Origin: Pseudomonadota bacterium
GTDB taxonomy: Bacteria > Pseudomonadota > Gammaproteobacteria > Burkholderiales > Rhodocyclaceae
NCBI GenBank assembly: GCA_023459095.1
Contig: JAEWVQ010000162.1
Coordinates: forward strand, 1 to 9,575
Length of the DNA: 9,575 bases
Direction: 5' to 3'
Part shown: in pieces, positions 1 to 6,631 of the stretch
Layout of the letters: each line of letters begins with the position of its first letter
Numbering within the stretch: position 1 is the first letter of the stretch
The notes under the pieces: model-generated
Seen by the model: the letters and a program-made list of their open reading frames with translations, nothing else
Database searches by the model: none
Told to the model about the DNA's origin: nothing
Translations under genes and position numbers: made by a program

Positions 1-226
1 GCCCCATCACCAGCCTTCGAGTATCAACTGCAGGCCGAGCGTGCCGACGATGATGTCTCCGCAGATGTCCTCGCACCTGAACCACAGAGCAGGTTGCAAG
101 GCCGGCTGGCGAGGGCGGATCTCAAGGGCAAGCGCACGGGCTTGAGCGGCTCTTGCTGGCGTCCCGAGTCGCGCCGCCCTTGCCACCGTCGGCGGAGCGC
201 ACCGTCTCCTGCAACGACCTCGCCGC
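1..226. other. Upstream region without a supportable gene
   Basis: I see no gene here that I can support. The forward frame that later becomes the LRV protein is open from base 1, but its codons are poorer in G/C at the third position than in the real genes of this window, and it runs through a sigma-54 promoter. A reverse-strand frame ending at a stop at bases 7-9 has a GC-rich third position over its last 30 codons but offers only a TTG start and no ribosome-binding site. It could be the tail of a decayed gene. The region may simply be the spacer in front of the first nif promoter. Confidence 0.4.
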
Positions 227-242
227 TGTCGGCTTTGTCACA
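227..242 (+). promoter_or_regulatory. NifA upstream activator site for the LRV gene
   Basis: The sequence TGTCGGCTTTGTCACA fits the NifA enhancer consensus TGT-N10-ACA exactly. Its centre lies about 118 bp before the start point predicted from the sigma-54 promoter at 327-342, a normal working distance. The next 20 bases contain more TGTC/GACA half sites, including a short palindrome GACAGGTTTGTC at 250-261, so additional activator contacts are possible. TGT-N10-ACA is a loose pattern and can arise by chance; the position relative to the promoter is what makes it credible. Confidence 0.6.
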
Positions 243-326
243 GCAGCGCGACAGGTTTGTCGCAATCCCGCCACCGCCGCAGCCCGAGATCGCGCCCTCA
301 CCCGTGCCACCGGCGATCGCCCGTGC

Positions 327-342
327 TGGCACGGGGCTTGCG
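327..342 (+). promoter_or_regulatory. Sigma-54 (-24/-12) promoter upstream of the LRV gene
   Basis: TGGCACGGGGCTTGCG matches the RpoN consensus TGGCACG-N4-TTGC at every fixed base. Its first 15 bases are identical to those of the promoter in front of the nif iscA gene at 8021. Transcription would start near base 353. This places the start of the LRV protein downstream of that point, although the reading frame is open much further upstream. Confidence 0.8.
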
Positions 343-384
343 CCAGTCGCATCCAAGTTGCCAACCGACGATGCGCCCACCGCC

Positions 385-1155
385 TTGGATCACGACCGCG
401 ACGCCCCCGCCCCGGCCGGCGCCCCCCTTCCACATGAGCCGCCCTGTGCGCAGTGCGAACTGCGCGCGGATACGCTCGCCAACGGCCGCTGCAAGCCGGG
501 CGACGCCTGTTTGTTCGTGCCCAGCGGCCGCCAGATCGACCGCTTTCTCGCCCGCAATCCGGAGTGGGCCGAGTACTGCCTCGACGATCCGTTCTGGGAG
601 CGGCGCGCGATCGCGGTGCGCTACGCACCCTATGAAGCGGCGATGCGCCTGGAAGCGGACGAGGACGAAGTCGTGCGGCGCGCGGTCGCGGTGCGCGCCC
701 AGGGCGACCGCCTGCTGCGCATGGCGCGCGACCCCGACCGCGAAGTCCGCATCACCGTCGCCGCCCGCCTGCCGCCGGCGGAACTCGCCCGCTTGATGCG
801 CGACCGCGACTACGGCGTGCGCCTGCACGTTGCCCGTCGTCTGCCCCACGGCCAGCTGCCGCAACTGCTCGACGATCCGGACCCTGCGGTGCGCAAGGAA
901 ATCGCTCGCCGCCTGCCGGCGTTTGCGCTCGGCAAGCTCGCCGCCGACCCCGACCCCGAAATCCGCGCGCTCGCCGCTGCCCGCATGCTGCCCGAAGCCG
1001 CCGCCGGCCTGCTCGACGACCCGCACTGGCTGGTGCGCGCGGCCGCCGTCCAGCAGGCGCCGGTGGAGGCGCTCCACGCCGTGCTCGACGACCCCGAAGC
1101 GGATGTGCGCGAACTCGCCGCCGAGCGCCTGGCGGCGGCGCCCGATGCACGCTGA
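385..1155 (+). CDS. 4Fe-4S leucine-rich-repeat-variant (LRV) protein
   Basis: This is a cytoplasmic iron-sulfur protein of the LRV family, known from the A. vinelandii nif region; its biochemical role is unknown. Counting from the TTG at 385 it has about 256 residues. The N-terminal cysteine module has Cys21 and Cys24 (CAQC), Cys36, Cys42 and Cys65, suited to hold a 4Fe-4S cluster. From about residue 68 there are eight repeats of 24 residues with the pattern DPDxxVRxxVAxRLPxxxLxxLxx, the last one partial. The start is uncertain: the frame is open from base 1 and also offers TTG at 94 and 358 and GTG at 304. The sigma-54 promoter at 327-342 predicts a transcript start near 353, and the TTG at 385 gives a leader of about 32 nt, like those of nifE and iscA. 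None of the candidate starts has a good Shine-Dalgarno sequence. The 334-residue gene follows after 63 bp, probably in the same transcript. Confidence 0.85.
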   Translation: MDHDRDAPAPAGAPLPHEPPCAQCELRADTLANGRCKPGDACLFVPSGRQIDRFLARNPEWAEYCLDDPFWERRAIAVRYAPYEAAMRLEADEDEVVRRAVAVRAQGDRLLRMARDPDREVRITVAARLPPAELARLMRDRDYGVRLHVARRLPHGQLPQLLDDPDPAVRKEIARRLPAFALGKLAADPDPEIRALAAARMLPEAAAGLLDDPHWLVRAAAVQQAPVEALHAVLDDPEADVRELAAERLAAAPDAR

Positions 1156-1218
1156 GCCCACTGCGCCCGCTCGCCGCCTCCGCTCCCTAATTTCGCCTCC
1201 GCCAGCTCAGGACCCGCC

Positions 1219-2223
1219 ATGACCGACGCCCTGCCCGATGCCCGCCCTGCCCAGGCCAGCCCCGCCTCTCCGGCGGCAAGCCACCGCATTCCGCCCAGCC
1301 TGAACGAGACCCTGTTCCGGCTGTGCACCGCCACCCTGCCTCTGCCCGGCCATGCCACCCTGCTCGACGGCCTGCGCCAGGCCGGCGGCCCCGAATTCGC
1401 GCCGCGGGTATCGCGCGGCGGCTGGTTCCGTCCGGGCCGCATCGTCGACGTCAACGGCCACACGGTCGCCGACGACGCCCTGGCCTGGCTCGAACAAGCC
1501 TGGCTCGATGCCGGCGAAGACGGCGAGGCCTTCGTCGACCGCCATGCCGGGTCGGGCTTGGTGCTGACCCTGCAGCAAGGCATCAGCCATTACCTGGTCG
1601 CGCCCTGGGGCCCGGGCGCGAGCGAATTCCTGCAACTGGAGATCGAGGAGCTGCAGGAGGTCGCCAGCCATCCCCTCGCCGCCGCCGGCGACGCGCCGCT
1701 GACCGTGGAAGCGCTCCTCGACCGCCCGCCGCATTCGCCGGCGCCAACACCGATCGGCGCGCCGCGCTACGGCCTGCGCCGGCTCACCGACATCGCCCAG
1801 TTCGTCGAGCGCATCGCCGATCAGGCCGGCAAGCCGGCCCCCATCCTGCGCTTTCTCGCCGACTGGGAAGCGAGCAGCGCCGGCCCGCAGCGCCGCTTCT
1901 GCGACCACTGGGTGCTGGCGCTCAGCGAACACCTGGACCGCTACCGCCAGACGCGTTACGGCGCCGCTCCGGTTGCCGCCCACGCCCCGGCCTGGGGCGG
2001 CGTCCCCGGCCACCGCGGCACCGCGCTCGCCCGCGACCTGCACGACTTCGACCGCGCCGCCGGCTACGGCTTCGCCTGGTACTTCCACATGGTCAGCGGG
2101 CGGCGCGTACCGCACGCACTCGCCCCGCTGGTGGCGGGCGACCTCAACGACGGCATGGCGTATCTGCCCGAGCGCGACGCCCGCATCGTATTCCGCTGGG
2201 CGCACACCCCCTACACCCTGTGA
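1219..2223 (+). CDS. Nif-cluster protein of unknown function (334 aa)
   Basis: I do not recognise a named domain. The 334-residue product has an Ala/Pro-rich N-terminus (about residues 1-25) and then looks like a soluble mixed alpha/beta protein, with no signal peptide and no membrane segment. It has a few Cys (one in FRLCTATL near residue 36 and one in RRFCDHW) but no paired Cys motif suggesting a metal cluster. The C-terminal third is rich in aromatic and His residues (for example AGYGFAWYFHMVSGRR). The ATG is preceded by AGGA at 1209-1212 with six bases of spacing, which supports the start. It lies between the LRV gene and the nifE promoter. From memory, A. vinelandii has an unnamed ORF in the same place, so a conserved nitrogenase-related role is likely but not shown. 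Confidence 0.85.
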   Translation: MTDALPDARPAQASPASPAASHRIPPSLNETLFRLCTATLPLPGHATLLDGLRQAGGPEFAPRVSRGGWFRPGRIVDVNGHTVADDALAWLEQAWLDAGEDGEAFVDRHAGSGLVLTLQQGISHYLVAPWGPGASEFLQLEIEELQEVASHPLAAAGDAPLTVEALLDRPPHSPAPTPIGAPRYGLRRLTDIAQFVERIADQAGKPAPILRFLADWEASSAGPQRRFCDHWVLALSEHLDRYRQTRYGAAPVAAHAPAWGGVPGHRGTALARDLHDFDRAAGYGFAWYFHMVSGRRVPHALAPLVAGDLNDGMAYLPERDARIVFRWAHTPYTL

Positions 2224-2238
2224 GGGCGTGCGCTGTCG

Positions 2239-2254
2239 TGTCGGGCGCGGCACA
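2239..2254 (+). promoter_or_regulatory. NifA upstream activator site 1 for nifE
   Basis: TGTCGGGCGCGGCACA fits TGT-N10-ACA. It sits just upstream of a second, better site at 2256-2271, with the two centres 17 bp apart (about one and a half helical turns). The spacer is very GC-rich and this copy is less symmetric than the second, so it may be a weaker or auxiliary site. Confidence 0.5.
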
Positions 2255-2255
2255 T

Positions 2256-2271
2256 TGTCGCCTTCCCGACA
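2256..2271 (+). promoter_or_regulatory. NifA upstream activator site 2 for nifE
   Basis: TGTCGCCTTCCCGACA fits TGT-N10-ACA and is part of an extended palindrome TTGTCG-N6-CGACAA (2255-2272). The same extended palindrome occurs upstream of iscA at 7922-7939. Its centre lies about 90 bp before the predicted nifE transcript start. Confidence 0.75.
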
Positions 2272-2298
2272 ACGGCGGAAACCAAACTTTCCATTTAT

Positions 2299-2311
2299 TT
2301 TCATCAGCTTG
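2299..2311 (+). promoter_or_regulatory. Possible IHF site / shared element between UAS and promoter of nifE
   Basis: Between the activator sites and the promoter lies an A/T-rich island (about 2283-2315), striking in this GC-rich window. It contains TCATCAGCTTGA (2301-2312), which recurs base for base in the same place upstream of iscA. Read as an IHF site (WATCAR-N4-TTR) this copy has two mismatches, so IHF binding is an inference from position and A/T content. IHF commonly bends DNA between NifA sites and sigma-54 promoters. Confidence 0.45.
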
Positions 2312-2327
2312 AAAAGCGCACGCGGCA

Positions 2328-2343
2328 CGGCACGGCACTTGCT
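2328..2343 (+). promoter_or_regulatory. Sigma-54 (-24/-12) promoter of the nifE operon
   Basis: CGGCACGGCACTTGCT matches TGGCACG-N4-TTGCW at all fixed positions except the first T, keeping the invariant GG and GC at the right spacing. Transcription would begin near base 2354, leaving a leader of about 26 nt before the GTG start of nifE. Confidence 0.8.
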
Positions 2344-2379
2344 GCAACACCGTCATCCCTGCCGACGGAGTCCCCCACC

Positions 2380-3864
2380 GTGAAAGCCTCCGAAGTTGCC
2401 GCCCTGCTCGACGAGCCCGCGTGCGCCCACAACAAGAAGGAAAAGTCCGGCTGTGCCCGCCCCAAGCCCGGCGCCTCGGCCGGCGGCTGCGCCTTCGACG
2501 GCGCCCAGATCGCGCTGCTGCCAATCGCCGACGTCGCCCATGTGGTGCACGGCCCGATCGCCTGTGCGGGCAATTCTTGGGACAACCGCGGCACGCGCTC
2601 GTCGGGCCCGACGCTCTACAGGATCGGCATGACCACCGACCTCTCCGAACAGGACATCATCATGGGGCGGGCGGAAAAGCGCCTGTTCCACGGCATCAAG
2701 CAGGCGATCGACCGCCACGCGCCGGCGGCGGTGTTCGTCTACAACACCTGCGTGCCGGCGCTGATCGGCGACGACATCGAGGCGGTGTGCAAGGCCGCCG
2801 CCGAGCGCTGGGGGGTGCCGGTGGTGCCGATCGACTGCGCCGGCTTCTACGGCACCAAGAACCTCGGCAACCGCATCGCCGGCGAGGCCATGGTCAAGCA
2901 CGTGATCGGCACCCGCGAGCCGGAACCGCTGCCGCCGGAGGCCGTCCCGCCCGGCATCACCGTGCACACCATCAACCTCATCGGCGAATACAACATCGCC
3001 GGCGAGCTGTGGCACCTCACCCCGCTGTTCGACGAACTCGGTCTCCGCATCCTCTGTACGCTGTCGGGCGATGCGCGCTTCCACGAGGTGCAGACCATGC
3101 ACCGCGCCGAGGTGAACATGCTGGTGTGCGCGAAGGCGATGATCAACGTCGCGCGCAAGATGGAAGAGCGCTACGGCATTCCCTGGTTCGAGGGCAGCTT
3201 CTACGGCATCACCGACACCAGCCACGCGCTGCGCGAGATCGCCCGCATCGTCGGCGACGCGGATCTGATCGAACGCACCGAGAAGCTCATCGCGCGCGAG
3301 GAAAACCGTGTGCGCGCCGAACTCGACGTCTGGCGCCCGCGCCTCGCAGGCAAGCGCGTGCTGCTGTTCACCGGCGGCGTGAAGTCGTGGTCGGTAGTGT
3401 CGGCGCTGCAGGACCTGGGCATGAACGTGGTCGCCAGCGGCACCAAGAAATCCACCGAGGAAGACAAGGCCCGCATCCTCGAGCTGATGGGCGACAACAC
3501 CCTCATGCTCGAGAGCGAGGGCGCGCGCGACCTGCTCAACGCGGTGTATGAACTGAAGGCCGACATCCTCATCGCCGGCGGCCGCAACCTCTACACCGCA
3601 CTCAAGGCCCGCCTGCCCTTCCTCGACATCAACCAGGAACGCGAATTCGGCTACGCCGGCTATGAGGGCATGAAGGAGCTGGTGCGCCAGCTCGCGCTCA
3701 CCCTGGAATCGCCGGTGTGGGCGGCGGTGCGCCGCCCGGCGCCGTGGACCCGCAAGGCGATGGTGGTCGCCGGCCCCGAGTTCGGCGACAGCCCGGATGC
3801 CGCCGATGCCACCGACGGCCAGGCGCACGCCCACCCCGCGCCCGCCGGCGCGGCGGCGGCCTGA
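2380..3864 (+). CDS. nifE: Nitrogenase FeMo-cofactor assembly scaffold, NifE subunit
   Basis: NifE pairs with NifN in the NifE2N2 scaffold, which receives the Fe-S precursor (L-cluster) from NifB and exchanges iron for molybdenum and homocitrate. The 494-residue product has the oxidoreductase/nitrogenase component 1 fold and aligns by eye with A. vinelandii NifE from the first residue. Ligands for the permanent 4Fe-4S cluster are at the expected positions, Cys37, Cys62 and Cys124. Cys250, the presumed L-cluster ligand, is present. Asn418 stands where NifD has its FeMo-co histidine, as expected for a scaffold. The start is GTG, with GGAG at 2367-2370. The last 30 or so residues form an Ala/Pro/His/Asp-rich tail that looks disordered. 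It has its own NifA/sigma-54 control region, and nifN starts 11 bp after the stop. Confidence 0.97.
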   Translation: MKASEVAALLDEPACAHNKKEKSGCARPKPGASAGGCAFDGAQIALLPIADVAHVVHGPIACAGNSWDNRGTRSSGPTLYRIGMTTDLSEQDIIMGRAEKRLFHGIKQAIDRHAPAAVFVYNTCVPALIGDDIEAVCKAAAERWGVPVVPIDCAGFYGTKNLGNRIAGEAMVKHVIGTREPEPLPPEAVPPGITVHTINLIGEYNIAGELWHLTPLFDELGLRILCTLSGDARFHEVQTMHRAEVNMLVCAKAMINVARKMEERYGIPWFEGSFYGITDTSHALREIARIVGDADLIERTEKLIAREENRVRAELDVWRPRLAGKRVLLFTGGVKSWSVVSALQDLGMNVVASGTKKSTEEDKARILELMGDNTLMLESEGARDLLNAVYELKADILIAGGRNLYTALKARLPFLDINQEREFGYAGYEGMKELVRQLALTLESPVWAAVRRPAPWTRKAMVVAGPEFGDSPDAADATDGQAHAHPAPAGAAAA

Positions 3865-3874
3865 GGCGCCCGCC

Positions 3875-5275
3875 ATGGCCGAGATCATCCGTCACCCCAA
3901 GGCGCTCGCGGTCAACCCGCTGAAGTCTTCGGCACCCGCCGGCGCTGCGCTCGCCTTCCTCGGCATCAACCGCAGCATGCCGATGTTTCACGGTTCGCAG
4001 GGCTGCACCGCGTTCGCCAAGGTGTTCTTCGTGCGCCACTTCCGCGAGCCCATCCCGCTGCAGACCACCGCGATGGATCAGGTCGCCACGGTGATGAGCG
4101 CCGACGACAACGTGGTGCAGGCGCTCGCCACCGTGTGCGGCAAGAGCAAGCCGGCGCTGGTCGGGCTGGCCACCACCGCGCTGTCCGAGACCCAGGGCAG
4201 CGACATCGCCCGCCTGGTGAAGGAGTTCCGCACCGGCTTTCCCGAGTTCGGCCACATCCCGGTCGCGGCGGTAAACACCCCGGACTTCACCGGTTGCCTC
4301 GAAACCGGCTACGCCGCCGCGGTCAAGGGCATCCTCGAAGCCACCGTGCCGCATACCGCCGGCAGCGGCCTCGCCGGCCGCCGCAAGAAGCAGGTCAATC
4401 TGCTGCTCGGCAGCCACCTGACCCCGGGCGACGTCGAGGCGATCAAGGAGTGGGTCGAAGCCTTCGGCCTGCGCCCGCTTGCGGTGCCCGACCTCGCCGA
4501 CGCGCTCGACGGCCACCTGATCGCCGAGGACACCATTCCGGTCACCCTCGGCGGCACCCCGGTGAGCGAGCTCGCCACCCTGGGCGAAGCCGCGGCGACG
4601 CTGGTCGTCGGCCGCGCGCTGAAAGGCGCCGCCGACCTGCTGGCCGAGCGCAGCGGCGTGCCCGACCACCGCTTCGACGGCCTGATGGGGCTGGACGCCT
4701 GCGACCGCTTCACCCAGACCCTGGCCGAGATCGCCGGCGTGGCGGTGCCGGACAAGCTCGAACGCCAGCGCGCCCAGCTGCAGGACGCGATGGTCGATAC
4801 CCACTTCATGACCGGCCTGCGCCGCGTCGCGCTCGCAGCCGACCCCGACCTGCTGCTGCAGCTCGGCACCCTGTTCGCCGGCATGGGCAGCGAGATCGTC
4901 GCCGCGGTATCACCGGTCCGCGCCGCCGCGCTGAGCGAGATCGCCGGCGCCGCGCAGGTCCATGTCGGCGACCTCGAAGACCTCGAAGACCTTGCCCGTG
5001 CGCGCCACGCCGAGCTGCTCGTCGGCAACTCGCACGTGCTCGCCGCCGCCGACCGGCTCGGCCTGCCGCTGCTGCGCGCCGGCATGCCGCAGTACGACCT
5101 CGTCGGCGGCTACTGCAAGACCTGGGTGGGCTACCGGGGAACCCGGCAGGCCCTGTTCGACATCGCCAACCTGGTGCTGCAACAGCATGAGTCCATCCCC
5201 TCGCATCGATCCCGCCTCCGCCCCCAACCCGCCCCCCGCCCCGCGCCGTCGCCAGCTGCGGCTGGTGGGCACTGA
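3875..5275 (+). CDS. nifN: Nitrogenase FeMo-cofactor assembly scaffold, NifN subunit
   Basis: This is the second subunit of the NifEN scaffold, 466 residues when started at the ATG 3875. The frame is open back to 3797, but the N-terminus MAEIIRHPKALAVNPLK matches A. vinelandii NifN from the first Met, and a GAGG lying across the nifE stop codon (3863-3866) serves as the ribosome-binding site. Cys44 in HGSQGCTAF is the conserved fourth ligand of the NifEN 4Fe-4S cluster. Other family blocks are easy to see: FFVRHFREP with QTTAMDQV near residues 52-72, VNTPDFTGC, RQRAQLQDAM, and GNSH near the C-terminus. The last 25 or so residues are Pro/Arg/Ala-rich, and their bases also encode the beginning of nifX in another frame (89-bp overlap). 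Confidence 0.97.
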   Translation: MAEIIRHPKALAVNPLKSSAPAGAALAFLGINRSMPMFHGSQGCTAFAKVFFVRHFREPIPLQTTAMDQVATVMSADDNVVQALATVCGKSKPALVGLATTALSETQGSDIARLVKEFRTGFPEFGHIPVAAVNTPDFTGCLETGYAAAVKGILEATVPHTAGSGLAGRRKKQVNLLLGSHLTPGDVEAIKEWVEAFGLRPLAVPDLADALDGHLIAEDTIPVTLGGTPVSELATLGEAAATLVVGRALKGAADLLAERSGVPDHRFDGLMGLDACDRFTQTLAEIAGVAVPDKLERQRAQLQDAMVDTHFMTGLRRVALAADPDLLLQLGTLFAGMGSEIVAAVSPVRAAALSEIAGAAQVHVGDLEDLEDLARARHAELLVGNSHVLAAADRLGLPLLRAGMPQYDLVGGYCKTWVGYRGTRQALFDIANLVLQQHESIPSHRSRLRPQPAPRPAPSPAAAGGH

Positions 5276-5720
5276 GACGGCGGCGCCGATCATGGACGGG
5301 GTCCGCATCGCCTTCGCCAGCACCGACCGCAGCACGGTGAACCAGCACTTCGGCTCCGCCGAGGCCTTCGTCGTGTTCGAGGTCGGCGCCGACGGCGCGC
5401 AGCTCGTCGAGGTCACCGAGTTCCTCGACACCGCGCAGGACGGCAACGACAACAAGCTGCCGGCCAAGATCGCCACGCTCGCCGGCTGCGCCGCGGTGTA
5501 CTGCCTCGCGGTCGGCGCCTCGGCGGTCAAGCAGCTGCTCGCCGCCGGCGTGCAGCCGGTGCGCGTCGAAGAGGGCAGCGTCATCGAACAGCTCATCGGC
5601 GACATCCGTCACGAACTGGCGAGCGGCCCCGGCGGCTGGCTGGCGAAGGCGCAGCAGGCCCGCCAGCCGGCCGACCGCAGCCGTTTCGACGCCATGGAGG
5701 CCGAGGGGTGGTCGGAATGA
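5187..5720 (+). CDS. nifX: NifX, FeMo-cofactor precursor carrier
   Basis: NifX binds the NifB product and FeMo-co precursors and passes them to and from NifEN. The product is 177 residues with one dinitrogenase iron-molybdenum cofactor binding domain from about residue 38 to 145 (VRIAFASTDR, NQHFGSAEAF, KIATLAGCAAVYCLAVGASAVKQL). It ends with the typical RFDAMEAEGWSE. His54 and Cys101/Cys106 are visible candidates for cofactor contact. I chose the ATG 5187, inside nifN, because the stretch RQLRLVG before the domain resembles the N-terminus of A. vinelandii NifX. A start at ATG 5292 would remove 35 residues but keep the whole domain. Neither start has a convincing Shine-Dalgarno sequence, so translation is probably coupled to nifN. 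The stop overlaps the next start as ATGA. Confidence 0.93.
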   Translation: MSPSPRIDPASAPNPPPAPRRRQLRLVGTETAAPIMDGVRIAFASTDRSTVNQHFGSAEAFVVFEVGADGAQLVEVTEFLDTAQDGNDNKLPAKIATLAGCAAVYCLAVGASAVKQLLAAGVQPVRVEEGSVIEQLIGDIRHELASGPGGWLAKAQQARQPADRSRFDAMEAEGWSE

Positions 5721-6133
5721 TGCGGCGCAGCGGCCGCGTCGTCGCCGCCCGCCACGGCGAACTGGTGGTGCGCTTCGAGGGCGCCACCGCCTGCGGCCAG
5801 TGCCGCGCGCGCACGGTCTGCGGCAGCGGCGCCACCACCGACCTCGTGCTCGCGGCCGCGTCCTGCGCCGGCCGCGTCGGCGACGAAGTCATGGTCGACA
5901 TCGACGCCGCCACCGCGGTGCGCGCGCTCGCGGTCGCCTACCTGCTGCCGGTGCTCGCCCTCGCCGGCGGCATGGGCCTGGGCAGCGCGCTCGGCCTGAC
6001 CGAACCCGGTATCGCCGCATTCAGCTTCGCCGGTCTGGGCTTGGGCCTGGTCGCCTCGCGCCGCCTCGGCCGCCACCCCGCCCTGCATCCCGCCCCGCGG
6101 CTCGCCGCGACCGATTTCCCCTCCGAGGAGTAG
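5717..6133 (+). CDS. RseC/MucC-family membrane protein with Cys cluster
   Basis: This is a small inner-membrane protein of the RseC/MucC family (E. coli RseC works with the Rsx/Rnf complex in keeping SoxR reduced). The 138-residue product has a soluble N-terminal domain with the family signature Cys26-x2-Cys29-x5-Cys35 plus a further Cys50, likely iron-sulfur ligands. Two hydrophobic segments (about 70-92 and 97-115) and a short polar tail follow. The start is the ATG at 5717, overlapping the nifX stop as ATGA; GTG 5708 is an in-frame alternative. The purine-rich GAGGGG at 5703-5708 can serve as ribosome-binding site. Finding it between nifX and the NifX-associated gene is unusual and suggests a role in electron supply to nitrogenase, possibly through an Rnf complex. 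That is an inference, since no rnf genes are in the window. Confidence 0.85.
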   Translation: MMRRSGRVVAARHGELVVRFEGATACGQCRARTVCGSGATTDLVLAAASCAGRVGDEVMVDIDAATAVRALAVAYLLPVLALAGGMGLGSALGLTEPGIAAFSFAGLGLGLVASRRLGRHPALHPAPRLAATDFPSEE

Positions 6134-6137
6134 CCCG

Positions 6138-6623
6138 ATGATCACCATCGACACCCACCCCGCGCCGGCCCCGGCGCTGACCCCCGATCTGGCCGACACC
6201 GACTTCATCAAGGAGATGAACCGCCAGACCCGCGCCCTCGACAGCTACGGCACCTACGACGGCTGGCCCACCGAGCGCGTGCTCGCGCCCTACATCCTGA
6301 CCAAGGAACAGCGCCGCCAGATTCCGGTGGTGGGCGATCCCGACGACGTCACCCTCGCCCGCGTGAAGGCCTTCCACAACGCGATCGCGGCACTGATCGA
6401 GAAGGAATGCGGGCTGATGGCGGTGCCGATGATCAACATCACCCACGAAGGCTTCGGCCGCGGCCTGATCACCGTCGGCAAGCTGGTGGTGCTCGACCGC
6501 ACGCTGCGCGACGTGCATCGCTTCGGCTTCGACTCCTACTCGAAGATGAAGGACGAGGCCGACAAGCACCTCGCGGTCGCCCTCGAGATCATCGGCAAGT
6601 ACCCCGACGTCGCCGGACTGTGA
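6138..6623 (+). CDS. NifX-associated nitrogen fixation protein (DUF269)
   Basis: This is a 161-residue soluble protein of the DUF269 family, found almost only next to nifX in diazotrophs and equivalent to A. vinelandii nif ORF5. Its exact activity is unknown. Family features are the N-terminal DFIKEMNRQTRALDSYGTYDGW block (about 22-43), a central VTLARVKAFHNAIAALIEKECG helix (about 71-92), MINITHEGFGRGLITVGKLVVLDRTLRDVHRFGF (about 99-131) and a final YSKMKDEADKHL helix. The start is well supported by GAGGAG at 6125-6130, lying just before and touching the stop codon of the RseC-like gene. It is followed after 8 bp by the DUF683 gene, its usual partner. Confidence 0.95.
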   Translation: MITIDTHPAPAPALTPDLADTDFIKEMNRQTRALDSYGTYDGWPTERVLAPYILTKEQRRQIPVVGDPDDVTLARVKAFHNAIAALIEKECGLMAVPMINITHEGFGRGLITVGKLVVLDRTLRDVHRFGFDSYSKMKDEADKHLAVALEIIGKYPDVAGL

Positions 6624-6631
6624 GGCTGGCG

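Noticed and set aside
7..99. Reverse-strand frame with GC-rich third positions, about 30 codons ending at a stop at bases 7-9
   Set aside because: It has only a TTG start, no ribosome-binding site and no recognisable family. It could be a remnant but is too short to call.
236..253. Second TGT...ACA pair in the LRV upstream region
   Set aside because: The spacing is 12 bases, not 10, so it does not fit the NifA consensus.
94..357. N-terminal extension of the LRV protein from TTG 94
   Set aside because: The sequence is Arg/Pro/Ser-rich with weak codon bias, contains the NifA site and sigma-54 promoter, and has no Shine-Dalgarno sequence. It looks like non-coding DNA that happens to lack stops.
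3797..3874. Earlier start for nifN inside nifE
   Set aside because: The family N-terminus begins exactly at ATG 3875, which has a ribosome-binding site; the extra 26 residues are Pro/Arg/Thr-rich shadow sequence.
2353..3888. Long reverse-strand open frame (511 codons) opposite nifE
   Set aside because: It is a shadow of the strongly biased nifE codons. NifE is certain and the reverse product is a His/Val/Ala/Gly-rich sequence with no domain.
4971..4992. Short tandem repeat (GACCTCGAA) in nifN
   Set aside because: It encodes GDLEDLEDL, a conserved segment of NifN, so it reflects protein sequence rather than a DNA repeat element.
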